From Methanobacteriota archaeon (GTDB taxonomy: Archaea; Thermoplasmatota; Thermoplasmata; RBG-16-68-12), in NCBI GenBank assembly GCA_005878665.1, contig VBLR01000060.1, forward strand, positions 1 through 7,080: a stretch of 7,080 nt of DNA, given 5' to 3'. Positions 1 to 6,061 of the stretch are shown one piece after another; position 1 is the stretch's first letter; each line of letters opens with the position of its first letter. Both the position numbers and the translations under genes were made by a program. Under the pieces are notes generated by a model. It did not search any database and was not told the DNA's origin. It saw only the letters and a list, made by a program, of their open reading frames with translations.

Positions 1-2322
1 TTCTTGGACATCGACAACGTCGGGAAGACCGGGCAGCATTTCACGATGTTCGAGATGATGGCCCATCACGCGTTCAACTTCCCGAAGAAGTTCATCTACT
101 TCAAGGACCGGACGGTCGAAATCTGTCACCTCTTCCTGACGGAGCGCCTCGGCGTCGACCCGACCCTCGTCCGCTACAAAGAGTCCTGGTGGGAAGGAGG
201 CGGAAACAGCGGGCCGTGCTTCGAGGTCGTCTTCGGCGGCGCCGAAGCCGCGACGCTCGTCTTCATGATGAACCGGGAGGTGAACGGCCACCGGATCCCG
301 ATGGATACGCAAGTCGTCGACACGGGATACGGGCTCGAACGGCTGACGTGGCTCTCGCAGGCGACGACCTCCGCGTACGAAGCCGTCTTCGGCGAGGCCC
401 TTGCGTACCTGAAGCGGGCGACCGGCGCCAAGCGCGTGGACGACCGGGTCCTTCGGGAGTATTCGAAAGTCGCGGGCTTGCTGAAGGTCGAGAGCCTCGC
501 GGACATCCGAGAGATACGACAACGGACCGCGGAGCGCGTCGGAATCTCGGTCGACGAACTCGTTGCGCAGGTCTCCCCCCTGGAGGCCCTATACACAGTC
601 TGCGACCATTCGCGAGCCCTGATCTTCCTCCTCGGGGACGGCGTCGTCCCGTCGAACAGCCGGGAGGGCTATTTCGCGCGCCTCCTCGTCCGGCGAGGAC
701 TCCGGGCCCTGAAGGATCTCAACATCACGTACAGCCTCGCGGACACCGTGTCCTTCATGATCGATCAGATCCGGGAGGACTATCCGGAATTCTTCTTCAA
801 CAAAGGGGACATCCTGAAGCTCCTGAAGGTCGAAGAGGCCCGGTACAAGGAGACGCTCGAGAAGGGGCGGGCCACGGTCGCGAAGATTGCGGCCGACTTG
901 ACGGCCGCTGGCAAGGGCTTCGACCTCGAGACACTTCTCGAGCTGTACGACAGCCACGGACTCAATCCGGATGTCGTCCAAGAATTCACGAACTTGCCAA
1001 TTGAAATCCCGGATGACTTTTACGCGCGTGTTACGGCGCGGCACGAACGCCCCGTGGCCGAGCCTACGAAACGAACCGCAATTTCGAAGGAGCTCCCGCC
1101 GACGAAGCTTCGCGTGTACGAAGACCGGCGCAGGCGTTCCTTCCGAGCGAAAGTCCTTGCTGTGGAAGGCGAGGCCGTGGTCTTGGACCAGACGTTCTTC
1201 TACCCGGAAGGCGGCGGTCAGGAAGCCGACCACGGCACGATCGACGAATTCGAAGTCTACGATGTCCAACGGACCGGACCGACCGTCCTGCATTTCGTCC
1301 ACGGGGACGCGAGTCGCCTCAAGGGCAAGCGAGTGGCCTGCGTGATCGACGCGGACCGCCGCGAGGCGTTGATGCGGAACCACACTGCCACGCACATCGT
1401 CCTCGGCGCGGCTCGCAAGGTCCTGGGGAACCATGTGTGGCAGGCGGGCGCACACAAGGCGGTCGACATGGCCCGACTCGACATCACGCACTTCGACGCC
1501 CTGACGGACGCGGAGCTCGCGAAGATCGAGGGGGTGGCGAACGATCAGGTGCTCGCGTCCCGACAGGTCCGCGCTAAGTTCCTGGCCCGCGATCTCGCGG
1601 AGCGGAAGTTCGGCTTCCGACTCTACCAAGGGGGCTCCGTGCCGGGCGGAGAATTGCGGGTCGTGGAGATTCCGAAGTGGGACGCGGAGGCGTGTGGCGG
1701 GACGCATGTCGCTCGAACGAGCGATGTCGCCCTCATCAAGATCCTCCGGTCCACGCGCATCCAAGATGGAGTCGTGCGCCTCGAATATACCGCGGGGAAA
1801 GCGGCGTTCGATGCGGTTCAGAAACAGTCCGAAGAAGTCAAGCGCGCGGCGGAAGTCTTCGGGGTTCCCGCGGACCAACTCGTCCCAACCGCGGAGCGGA
1901 TCGTCGCCGAATGGAAGGAGCTCCGGAGGCTTTCCCAACGTGCGACGGACGAGCAGGCGGCGGCGAAGGCCCGAGAGGCCGTCCAGACGATGCGCGCCGC
2001 TTGGCCTCTTGTGAAGCAGGAGGTGGGGGAAGGCGTTGGCTTCATGATGTCCATGTCAAAGGCGATCGCTTCCGAGGCTCGAGCGACCGCGATCCTCTGG
2101 GCCAAAGCGCCGAATGACGTCCGCCTCGTCGTCTCTCGGGGCCCTGATGTCCCCGTGGACGTCGCCGGGATCCTCCAATCCGTCGTGCCGGAATTCCGCG
2201 GTAAGGGCGGGGGGAAGCCCGACTTCGCGCAGGCGAGTTTCCCGAATCTGGATCAAGCCCGAGCCGCAGCCGAACGACTCGAACGGAGCATCCGCGAGAA
2301 GCTTGGGATCCCGAGCGGATGA
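1..2322 (+). CDS. alaS: Alanyl-tRNA synthetase, archaeal type (5' end missing)
   Basis: Charges tRNA-Ala with alanine in the cytoplasm and hydrolyses mischarged Ser/Gly-tRNA. The reading frame is open from base 1, so the gene starts upstream; 773 residues are visible. Archaeal AlaRS is about 900 residues, so roughly 130 N-terminal residues (class II motif 1 region) are probably missing. Visible residues 1-30 (FLDIDNVGKTGQHF onward) and the WEGGGNSGPCFEV stretch near residue 65 belong to the catalytic core. The PEGGGQE motif near residue 405 opens the editing domain. Its zinc ligands are intact: HTATH (codons at 1381-1395) and CGGTH (Cys codon 1693, His codon 1705). A C-terminal DHHA1-type domain follows, with the glycine-rich GKGGGKPDFAQA motif near 2200-2232. 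TGA is at 2320-2322, one base before the next gene's ATG. No frameshift or missing key residue was seen. Family assignment is very secure. Confidence 0.97.
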   Translation, partial: FLDIDNVGKTGQHFTMFEMMAHHAFNFPKKFIYFKDRTVEICHLFLTERLGVDPTLVRYKESWWEGGGNSGPCFEVVFGGAEAATLVFMMNREVNGHRIPMDTQVVDTGYGLERLTWLSQATTSAYEAVFGEALAYLKRATGAKRVDDRVLREYSKVAGLLKVESLADIREIRQRTAERVGISVDELVAQVSPLEALYTVCDHSRALIFLLGDGVVPSNSREGYFARLLVRRGLRALKDLNITYSLADTVSFMIDQIREDYPEFFFNKGDILKLLKVEEARYKETLEKGRATVAKIAADLTAAGKGFDLETLLELYDSHGLNPDVVQEFTNLPIEIPDDFYARVTARHERPVAEPTKRTAISKELPPTKLRVYEDRRRRSFRAKVLAVEGEAVVLDQTFFYPEGGGQEADHGTIDEFEVYDVQRTGPTVLHFVHGDASRLKGKRVACVIDADRREALMRNHTATHIVLGAARKVLGNHVWQAGAHKAVDMARLDITHFDALTDAELAKIEGVANDQVLASRQVRAKFLARDLAERKFGFRLYQGGSVPGGELRVVEIPKWDAEACGGTHVARTSDVALIKILRSTRIQDGVVRLEYTAGKAAFDAVQKQSEEVKRAAEVFGVPADQLVPTAERIVAEWKELRRLSQRATDEQAAAKAREAVQTMRAAWPLVKQEVGEGVGFMMSMSKAIASEARATAILWAKAPNDVRLVVSRGPDVPVDVAGILQSVVPEFRGKGGGKPDFAQASFPNLDQARAAAERLERSIREKLGIPSG

Positions 2323-2323
2323 C

Positions 2324-2911
2324 ATGGATCTCGGGGCCTGGCGACGCCGAATCCGGGAGTACGACGAAATCACGAATGTCGGGCCCATCATCCGGCGGTA
2401 CTTCGTCATCGGTGCCTTCGACGGAGCCCTCACGGTCCTCGGAATCATCATCGGCGCCTATGCGGTCGGAGCGTCGGAAGCGCACAAGGCGCTGATCCTG
2501 TCGGCTTCGATCGGCGCAGCGATCGCCCTCGCCGTTAGCAGTGCGGTCGGCGCCTACGAGGCGGAGCGCGTCGAGAAGAAGCTCGACATCCGCACGATCG
2601 AGCGCGCGATGCTCGCGCGCCTCAGCGAGGAACACAAGGAGGCGTTCCAATTTTCCGCGATCCTCAGCGCGCTCGTCCACGGGATCGCACCGCTCCTGGC
2701 GGCCCTCCTTCCGATCATCCCGTTCGCGTTCCTCGACTTTCGAGACGCGACGATCGCCGCAATCCTGGTCACCTTCGTCCTGCTCTTCGTGATCGGCGCG
2801 TATCTCGGGAACCTCGTGCGCGAGCGAGTGATCGTGACCGGCCTACGATTTGTCGCCGCCGGCCTCGGCACCGCGGTCCTCCTCTGGCTCATGGGAGCCC
2901 GTCCTCTCTGA
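2324..2911 (+). CDS. VIT1/CCC1-like membrane protein (TIGR00267-type), putative metal transporter
   Basis: A 195-residue integral membrane protein. The start MDLGAW at 2324 is preferred: the frame stays open back to about 2114, but that part lies inside alaS and reads as an Arg/Ser-rich shadow. About five hydrophobic helices are visible: residues 25-48 (YFVIGAFDGALTVLGIIIGAY), 55-78, about 107-135, 140-163 and 168-192. The short N-terminal segment (EYDEITNVGPIIRRYFVIGAFDGALTVLGI) is what I recall from the archaeal TIGR00267 branch of the VIT1/CCC1 superfamily. The loop between helices 2 and 3 is charged (EAERVEKKLDIRTIER...EEHKE). In plant and yeast VIT1/CCC1 the equivalent cytosolic segment binds metal. 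Eukaryotic members move Fe2+ or Mn2+ into the vacuole; the substrate here is unknown and iron/manganese export is only an inference. It lies 1 nt after alaS without an obvious Shine-Dalgarno motif, which suggests translational coupling. Confidence 0.85.
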   Translation: MDLGAWRRRIREYDEITNVGPIIRRYFVIGAFDGALTVLGIIIGAYAVGASEAHKALILSASIGAAIALAVSSAVGAYEAERVEKKLDIRTIERAMLARLSEEHKEAFQFSAILSALVHGIAPLLAALLPIIPFAFLDFRDATIAAILVTFVLLFVIGAYLGNLVRERVIVTGLRFVAAGLGTAVLLWLMGARPL

Positions 2912-2935
2912 GGCGCGCCTCCTTTCTCGCGATGG

Positions 2936-2955
2936 CTCACTGTCGCTCCAGTGAG
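2936..2955. repeat. Inverted repeat after the VIT1-like gene (possible 3' hairpin)
   Basis: CTCACTG (2936-2942) is perfectly complementary to CAGTGAG (2949-2955), with a 6-nt spacer. It begins 24 nt after the VIT1-like stop codon, so the mRNA could fold a 7-bp hairpin in its 3' UTR. No T-run follows, so it does not look like a classical terminator; RNA stability or processing is equally possible. Confidence 0.45.
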
Positions 2956-2965
2956 GTCGCGAATC

Positions 2966-2980
2966 GCGGCGATCCGCCGC
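2966..2980. repeat. Short GC-only inverted repeat
   Basis: GCGGCG (2966-2971) and CGCCGC (2975-2980) are perfect complements around a 3-nt loop. In DNA this GC-rich such a 6-bp stem can arise by chance, so its function is doubtful. It sits 10 bases after the 2936-2955 hairpin, and the two could be tandem stems in one 3' UTR. Confidence 0.25.
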
Positions 2981-3076
2981 CATGCGTCGCCGGACGAAGG
3001 CCCGCGAACGGTGGCATCTCGCCGGCGGCAACGACCGTCGGAAGGCTCCCTCGGCTCGGGACGGTTCTCGAACACA

Positions 3077-3095
3077 CTCGTCGCTCGGCGACGAG
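3077..3095. repeat. 19-bp perfect palindrome upstream of the ribbon-helix-helix promoter
   Basis: CTCGTCGC (3077-3084) pairs with GCGACGAG (3088-3095) around TCG: eight perfect pairs with a 3-nt spacer. It lies about 24 bp upstream of the putative TATA box and is the longest perfect palindrome I noticed in the window. The position suits an operator or activator site for the gene at 3200, but only position and symmetry support this. Confidence 0.4.
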
Positions 3096-3118
3096 ATTCA
3101 CGGCACGCGTCGATAGTG

Positions 3119-3127
3119 CATATAAGG
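3119..3127 (+). promoter_or_regulatory. TATA box for the ribbon-helix-helix gene
   Basis: CATATAAGG is an AT-rich island resembling an archaeal TATA box in otherwise GC-rich DNA. Transcription would begin near 3147-3152, giving a leader of about 50 nt before the ATG at 3200. The box overlaps the left arm of an inverted repeat, ATAAGGG (3122-3128) with CCCTTAT (3148-3154). The right arm would cover the expected start site, an arrangement that suits repression by a dimeric DNA-binding protein. Confidence 0.55.
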
Positions 3128-3154
3128 GGTATCGAATCACGAGGGAACCCTTAT
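3122..3154. repeat. Inverted repeat spanning TATA box and predicted start site
   Basis: ATAAGGG at 3122-3128 and CCCTTAT at 3148-3154 are perfect 7-bp arms, with centres 26 bp apart (about 2.5 helical turns). A protein bound to both arms would block TBP and polymerase. The gene immediately downstream encodes a ribbon-helix-helix-like protein, so autoregulation is plausible. The arms are short, and the operator role is an inference. Confidence 0.35.
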
Positions 3155-3187
3155 CCGGCCAGTGGGCGATACGACCCGTGGGAGCGA

Positions 3188-3192
3188 GGAGG
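3188..3192 (+). promoter_or_regulatory. Ribosome binding site fixing the start at 3200
   Basis: GGAGG in a longer purine run (3186-3197) lies 7 nt before the ATG at 3200. It matches the archaeal anti-Shine-Dalgarno core. It decides the start: the frame is open upstream to about 2951, but codons before 3200 would have to be transcribed from upstream of the TATA box and encode Arg-rich sequence without family likeness. Confidence 0.6.
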
Positions 3193-3199
3193 GGGAGTC

Positions 3200-3430
3200 A
3201 TGGGAGCGGCCGGAGGGAAGCTCGGAGTAGACCGTTCGGACGTCGAGGGGAAGGACGTCAAACTGAGGCTAACGTCGCTCTTTTACGAGCAGCTCGTCGA
3301 TCTCGCCTTGGAAAACGGATACAGAAAGCCGCAAGCATTGCTGCGAGATCTGGTCCGCCTCGTTGGACTCTTGGGAGTCTCGGAGCACATCCGAGACGTC
3401 CTTTCCGGTACCCCTCGCCCGAAGACTTGA
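3200..3430 (+). CDS. Small ribbon-helix-helix-like DNA-binding protein
   Basis: A 76-residue protein, probably a dimeric transcription regulator. The pattern fits a ribbon-helix-helix (CopG/MetJ/Arc class) fold. There is a short alternating strand near residues 19-24 (DVKLRL, with K21 and R23 positioned to face the DNA groove). Helix A follows near 26-39 (LFYEQLVDLALEN), then a GY turn at 40-41, and helix B near 44-58 (PQALLRDLVRLVGLL). A C-terminal tail (SEHIRDVLSGTPRPKT) follows. The ~15 residues before the strand are likely disordered. The gene has its own TATA box and a strong ribosome binding site. It ends 90 bp before the membrane protease start, on the same strand. No toxin-like partner is adjacent, so an antitoxin role is not supported; a stand-alone regulator, perhaps of itself, fits better. 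The fold is assigned from the residue pattern only. Confidence 0.75.
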   Translation: MGAAGGKLGVDRSDVEGKDVKLRLTSLFYEQLVDLALENGYRKPQALLRDLVRLVGLLGVSEHIRDVLSGTPRPKT

Positions 3431-3490
3431 TTCCGGACGCGCTGCCCGTCACCTTGGAAAACACATAGGCCGGCTCCGGAGCCCCGCACC

Positions 3491-3498
3491 TTTTAATA
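3491..3498 (+). promoter_or_regulatory. TATA box of the membrane protease gene (leaderless)
   Basis: TTTTAATA is a clear AT-rich box in a GC-rich spacer. Its span is 23-30 bp upstream of the ATG at 3521, the normal archaeal distance from TATA box to transcription start. The mRNA would therefore begin at or next to the ATG, with no leader. The alternative GTG at 3500 directly abuts the box and could not be transcribed from it. Confidence 0.65.
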
Positions 3499-3520
3499 TG
3501 TGGGAAGGTTGGCTCGCGCA

Positions 3521-5005
3521 ATGCTCTCCCCGGAGGCGGAAATCGAATCGCTCCGGGCGACCGTGGCGCGACACTTTTCCGTATACGGCGTCGTAGTCAG
3601 CCCGATGGCGTTGACGTTCCAGGTCGGTGTTCCCCCGGGAGGCATCGACCCTCCGTTCGACGCCCTCCGCCTCGAATTGGTCCCGAAGGACTACGTTCCG
3701 ACGATCACGCAGGAGAAAGGCGAGACCCTCGTCCACGTGCAACGACGGCCGCGACCTCGTTTTGCTCGGACGCAGGTGAACCTCATCCTGCTGTTCGTCA
3801 CGATCCTCACCACGATGTTCTTCGGCGGGGCGTGGAACTGGGCGGATTACTCAGGCCAGCCGTTCCTGTCCGCCGAGTCGATCGGGTTCGGCGGCCTGTT
3901 CTTCACCCTACCCCTCCTGACAATCCTGGGCTCCCATGAGATGGGGCACTACCTCGTCGCGAAGCGGTACAAAGTCCAGGCGTCCCTCCCGTTCTTCTTG
4001 CCGTCCGTTCCGCCCCTCGGCACGTTCGGTGCGTTCATCAGCATGCGCGACCCGATTCCGAATCGCCGCGCGCTCCTGGACATCGGCGTGTCGGGACCGC
4101 TCGTCGGTTTCGCGATCGCGATCCCCGTGACCTTGGCGGGACTCGCGTTATCGGCCGCCTCCCCGGCGTCCGGCCTGACTCTCGCGGGGGAGGCGCAGCC
4201 GTCGCTCCTGTTCCGCGGCCTCTCGCTGTTCTTCCCGCTTCCGCAGACGCTCCTCACCCATCCGCACCCGCTCGCCTTCGCGGGCTGGGTCGGGCTCTTC
4301 GTGACCGCGATCAATCTCCTGCCGGCAGGGCAGCTGGACGGGGGCCACGTCGCGAGGGCGCTCCTCGGGAGCCGCCAACTCTACCTGTCCTGGTCCGCGG
4401 TCGCCATCCTGTTCGGACTGAGCTTCTTCTACCCGGGGTGGTTTCTGTTTGGATTCCTGATCTTCATCCTCGGCGTCCGGCATCCGCCGCCGCTGAACGA
4501 CCTCACGCGCTTGGACCCGGGTCGGAAGCTCATTGGAATCGCGGCCGTCGCGATCTTGATCGTGACGTTCGTTCCGCAGCCGTTCGTGACCGTCGCAAGT
4601 GAACGCGGCATCATGTTCGAGGCGCCGGACGGGACGCCGCTCCTCGGCATCAACCAGACCATTGCGCTGCGCGCGTCCCTCCTCCTCACATTCGCGGTCA
4701 ATAACACCGGACCCATCAGGGAGTCCGTCATCATGGGCGCGAAGGATCAGAATCTGGTCGCTTATTACTTCGTTATCCTCTTCACATCCTACCGGATCGG
4801 TTCCGTCAGCACGGCCGTGAACAGCACCTCGGTCACCATTATGTTGAACGCAAGCCAGCGCGCGGTGTTCGACCTTCAGGTGAGAGCCCCCACCAATTGG
4901 TCCGGGCGCCCCCTCCCACAGTATGTCAGTTTCCTGGTTACCGCGAGGACCTCCGATGGTCTTTTCCACCCGGAGCTGCCGGTCGACCTCCGAGTCACGG
5001 CCTGA
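3521..5005 (+). CDS. Site-2-protease-type intramembrane metalloprotease (M50, EGY1-like) with C-terminal outer domain
   Basis: A 494-residue zinc protease expected to cut transmembrane helices of substrates within the membrane. Residues 1-80 form a soluble N-terminal domain like that of archaeal and plant EGY1 homologues (note DYVPTITQEKGETLVHV). The zinc motif HEMGH is at 139-143 (codons 3935-3949). The second motif, NLLPAGQLDGG, has its Asp at residue 273 (4337-4339). About seven membrane helices are visible; positive loops (RRPRPRFAR before helix 1, RLDPGRK before the last) place the N-terminus inside and the C-terminus outside. After the last helix (LIGIAAVAILIVTFV) about 130 residues form a Thr/Ser-rich, beta-pattern domain. 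It has five N-x-S/T sequons at N378, N394, N434, N443 and N459. Start 3521 was chosen over GTG 3500 because of the TATA box. The gene overlaps the convergent methyltransferase gene by 11 bp. The substrate is unknown. Confidence 0.92.
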   Translation: MLSPEAEIESLRATVARHFSVYGVVVSPMALTFQVGVPPGGIDPPFDALRLELVPKDYVPTITQEKGETLVHVQRRPRPRFARTQVNLILLFVTILTTMFFGGAWNWADYSGQPFLSAESIGFGGLFFTLPLLTILGSHEMGHYLVAKRYKVQASLPFFLPSVPPLGTFGAFISMRDPIPNRRALLDIGVSGPLVGFAIAIPVTLAGLALSAASPASGLTLAGEAQPSLLFRGLSLFFPLPQTLLTHPHPLAFAGWVGLFVTAINLLPAGQLDGGHVARALLGSRQLYLSWSAVAILFGLSFFYPGWFLFGFLIFILGVRHPPPLNDLTRLDPGRKLIGIAAVAILIVTFVPQPFVTVASERGIMFEAPDGTPLLGINQTIALRASLLLTFAVNNTGPIRESVIMGAKDQNLVAYYFVILFTSYRIGSVSTAVNSTSVTIMLNASQRAVFDLQVRAPTNWSGRPLPQYVSFLVTARTSDGLFHPELPVDLRVTA

Positions 5006-5999
5006 CGAAGACGCAGAAGTGACGGACGAGCGACCGGTGCACCCGCAGCGCATGCGCCTCGACGAATTCGAGTGATTTGGATCCGCGCTCGATCCATTTC
5101 TCGCTCGGGAGCACGATCGCCAGGTGGCCGCCGCGCGGGAGCAGTTCCGCGAAAGCTTGGAAGGCGCGCGCGTACAGCCGATCGATCGCCTCGCCCCGCG
5201 TCGATGCGGCGCGGCCGTACGGCGGGTCCGTAGCGATCCCGTGCACCGAGCCCGGCCGCAACGGAAGTTGCCCCGCATCCGCGATCGCGAGGTCGGGGGC
5301 GTCTGCCGAGGACCGGAGGGACGTCCGCGTCCCCCTGACCATGCCCCGCTCTCGGTCGAAGCCCACACCGCGGAGTCCCAATTCCGCCGCCTCCAAGAGG
5401 ACTCCGCCCGTGCCGCAGAAGGGGTCGAGGACGGTGCCGGCCATCGGAACCCGGGCGAGATTCACGAGTGCACGCGCGAACTTCGGATGGAGCGAAATCG
5501 GAAGGGAGAACGGTCGGTTCGCGACCTTGGTGGCTTCCAGCCGCGACCGATCCACGCGATGCAGCACCCGGCCGAGGACGAACTCGTCCCCGAGGAGGAC
5601 GCGGTAGTCGATCTGCGGCGCATCGAGATCCACGTGGCCCGTCTTCCCTAGGTCGGCGCCCAACGGTCCTTCGACCGCCTGCGGATCCAGGTCGACATCG
5701 AGGCCCCGCGCGCGCACTCGGAACGTGCGGCCCCCCAACTCTTGAGACGACGCGAACGCCCGGATCGTGTCCAGGTCTCCAGAGACGAGCTCCTCGCAGA
5801 CGACGTGAGCGAGGCCAAGACGATGCGCCGCCCGCTGGACGGGACCGACTACATCGAGGCGGAGGAGATGCGGACCAAACGTCGCGCCGCGAACCTCGAC
5901 CCGCTCCGACGCCATCGCCGCGAGCGCCTCGGCCCGGGGCAACGTCGGGTGTTCCCCGGAAAGCTCGATGAAAACGCGCACGGCCGTCGAACGACGCAA
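4995..5999 (-). CDS. tRNA (guanine-10-N2)-methyltransferase, Trm-G10/Trm11 type
   Basis: Expected to transfer one or two methyl groups from S-adenosylmethionine to the N2 of guanosine 10 in tRNA; COG1041-type. It has 334 residues. Residues 1-150 form the N-terminal region, where this family has a THUMP RNA-binding module. The linker RPFSLPISLHPKFARALVNLA at about 162-182 is typical of the family. The Rossmann methyltransferase follows, with the SAM-binding motif DPFCGTGG at 192-199 and the catalytic DPPYG at 258-262, the N2-guanine signature. Lengths and motifs are complete. The start is a TTG (5997-5999); a GTG at 5979-5981 (residue 7) is a possible alternative. A TTG start may limit translation. 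The first base of the start is shared with an ATG on the opposite strand. The gene is convergent with the membrane protease, 11 bp overlapping. Confidence 0.92.
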   Translation of the reverse strand: MRRSTAVRVFIELSGEHPTLPRAEALAAMASERVEVRGATFGPHLLRLDVVGPVQRAAHRLGLAHVVCEELVSGDLDTIRAFASSQELGGRTFRVRARGLDVDLDPQAVEGPLGADLGKTGHVDLDAPQIDYRVLLGDEFVLGRVLHRVDRSRLEATKVANRPFSLPISLHPKFARALVNLARVPMAGTVLDPFCGTGGVLLEAAELGLRGVGFDRERGMVRGTRTSLRSSADAPDLAIADAGQLPLRPGSVHGIATDPPYGRAASTRGEAIDRLYARAFQAFAELLPRGGHLAIVLPSEKWIERGSKSLEFVEAHALRVHRSLVRHFCVFVRP

Positions 6000-6025
6000 T
6001 GGGACATGAGACTGCCGACGACCGT

Positions 6026-6035
6026 CATTTTCAAG
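6026..6035. promoter_or_regulatory. Possible two-way promoter element between methyltransferase and acetyltransferase genes
   Basis: CATTTTCAAG is the only AT-rich patch in the short region between the divergent genes. Read on the minus strand (CTTGAAAATG) it is about 27-30 bp from the TTG at 5999. Read on the plus strand it is about 30 bp from the GTG at 6062. Both genes could thus be near-leaderless from one TATA-like box. The match to consensus is weak. Confidence 0.35.
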
Positions 6036-6061
6036 TGGGCCGGACCCTTCGCTCCGCCCCG

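Larger units (their letters stand above)
2912..3199. other. Spacer with hairpins and promoter, no protein gene seen
   Basis: This 288-bp stretch separates the alaS-VIT1 unit from the ribbon-helix-helix gene. Open frames through it are Arg/Ser/Pro-rich and resemble no family, so I do not call them genes. It holds perfect inverted repeats at 2936-2955, 2966-2980 and 3077-3095, a TATA box at about 3119-3127 and a ribosome binding site at 3188-3192. I looked for a tRNA (T-arm consensus and CCA-proximal stem) and saw none. A small RNA cannot be excluded. Confidence 0.6.

Noticed and set aside
589..1938. 449-codon open frame on the minus strand inside alaS
   Set aside because: It is antisense to well-conserved AlaRS motifs, has no recognisable family pattern, and long antisense frames are expected in DNA this GC-rich.
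2114..2323. Longer N-terminus for the VIT1-like protein
   Set aside because: The extra 70 residues lie inside the alaS DHHA1 domain and are Ser/Arg/Pro-rich; family likeness begins just after ATG 2324.
3064..3078. GGTTCTCGAAC as a possible tRNA T-arm
   Set aside because: The T-loop spacing is wrong (TTCTCGAA instead of TTCRANN), and no acceptor stem or anticodon arm could be placed around it.
2932..3468. Longer plus-strand frames covering the spacer and the ribbon-helix-helix gene
   Set aside because: They begin upstream of the TATA box, are Arg-rich, and either use another frame or merely extend the 3200 gene, whose ribosome binding site fixes its start.
4148..5368. 406-codon open frame on the minus strand across the protease and methyltransferase genes
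   Set aside because: It is Arg/Glu/Gly-rich with no motif and covers two genes with intact catalytic motifs in other frames.
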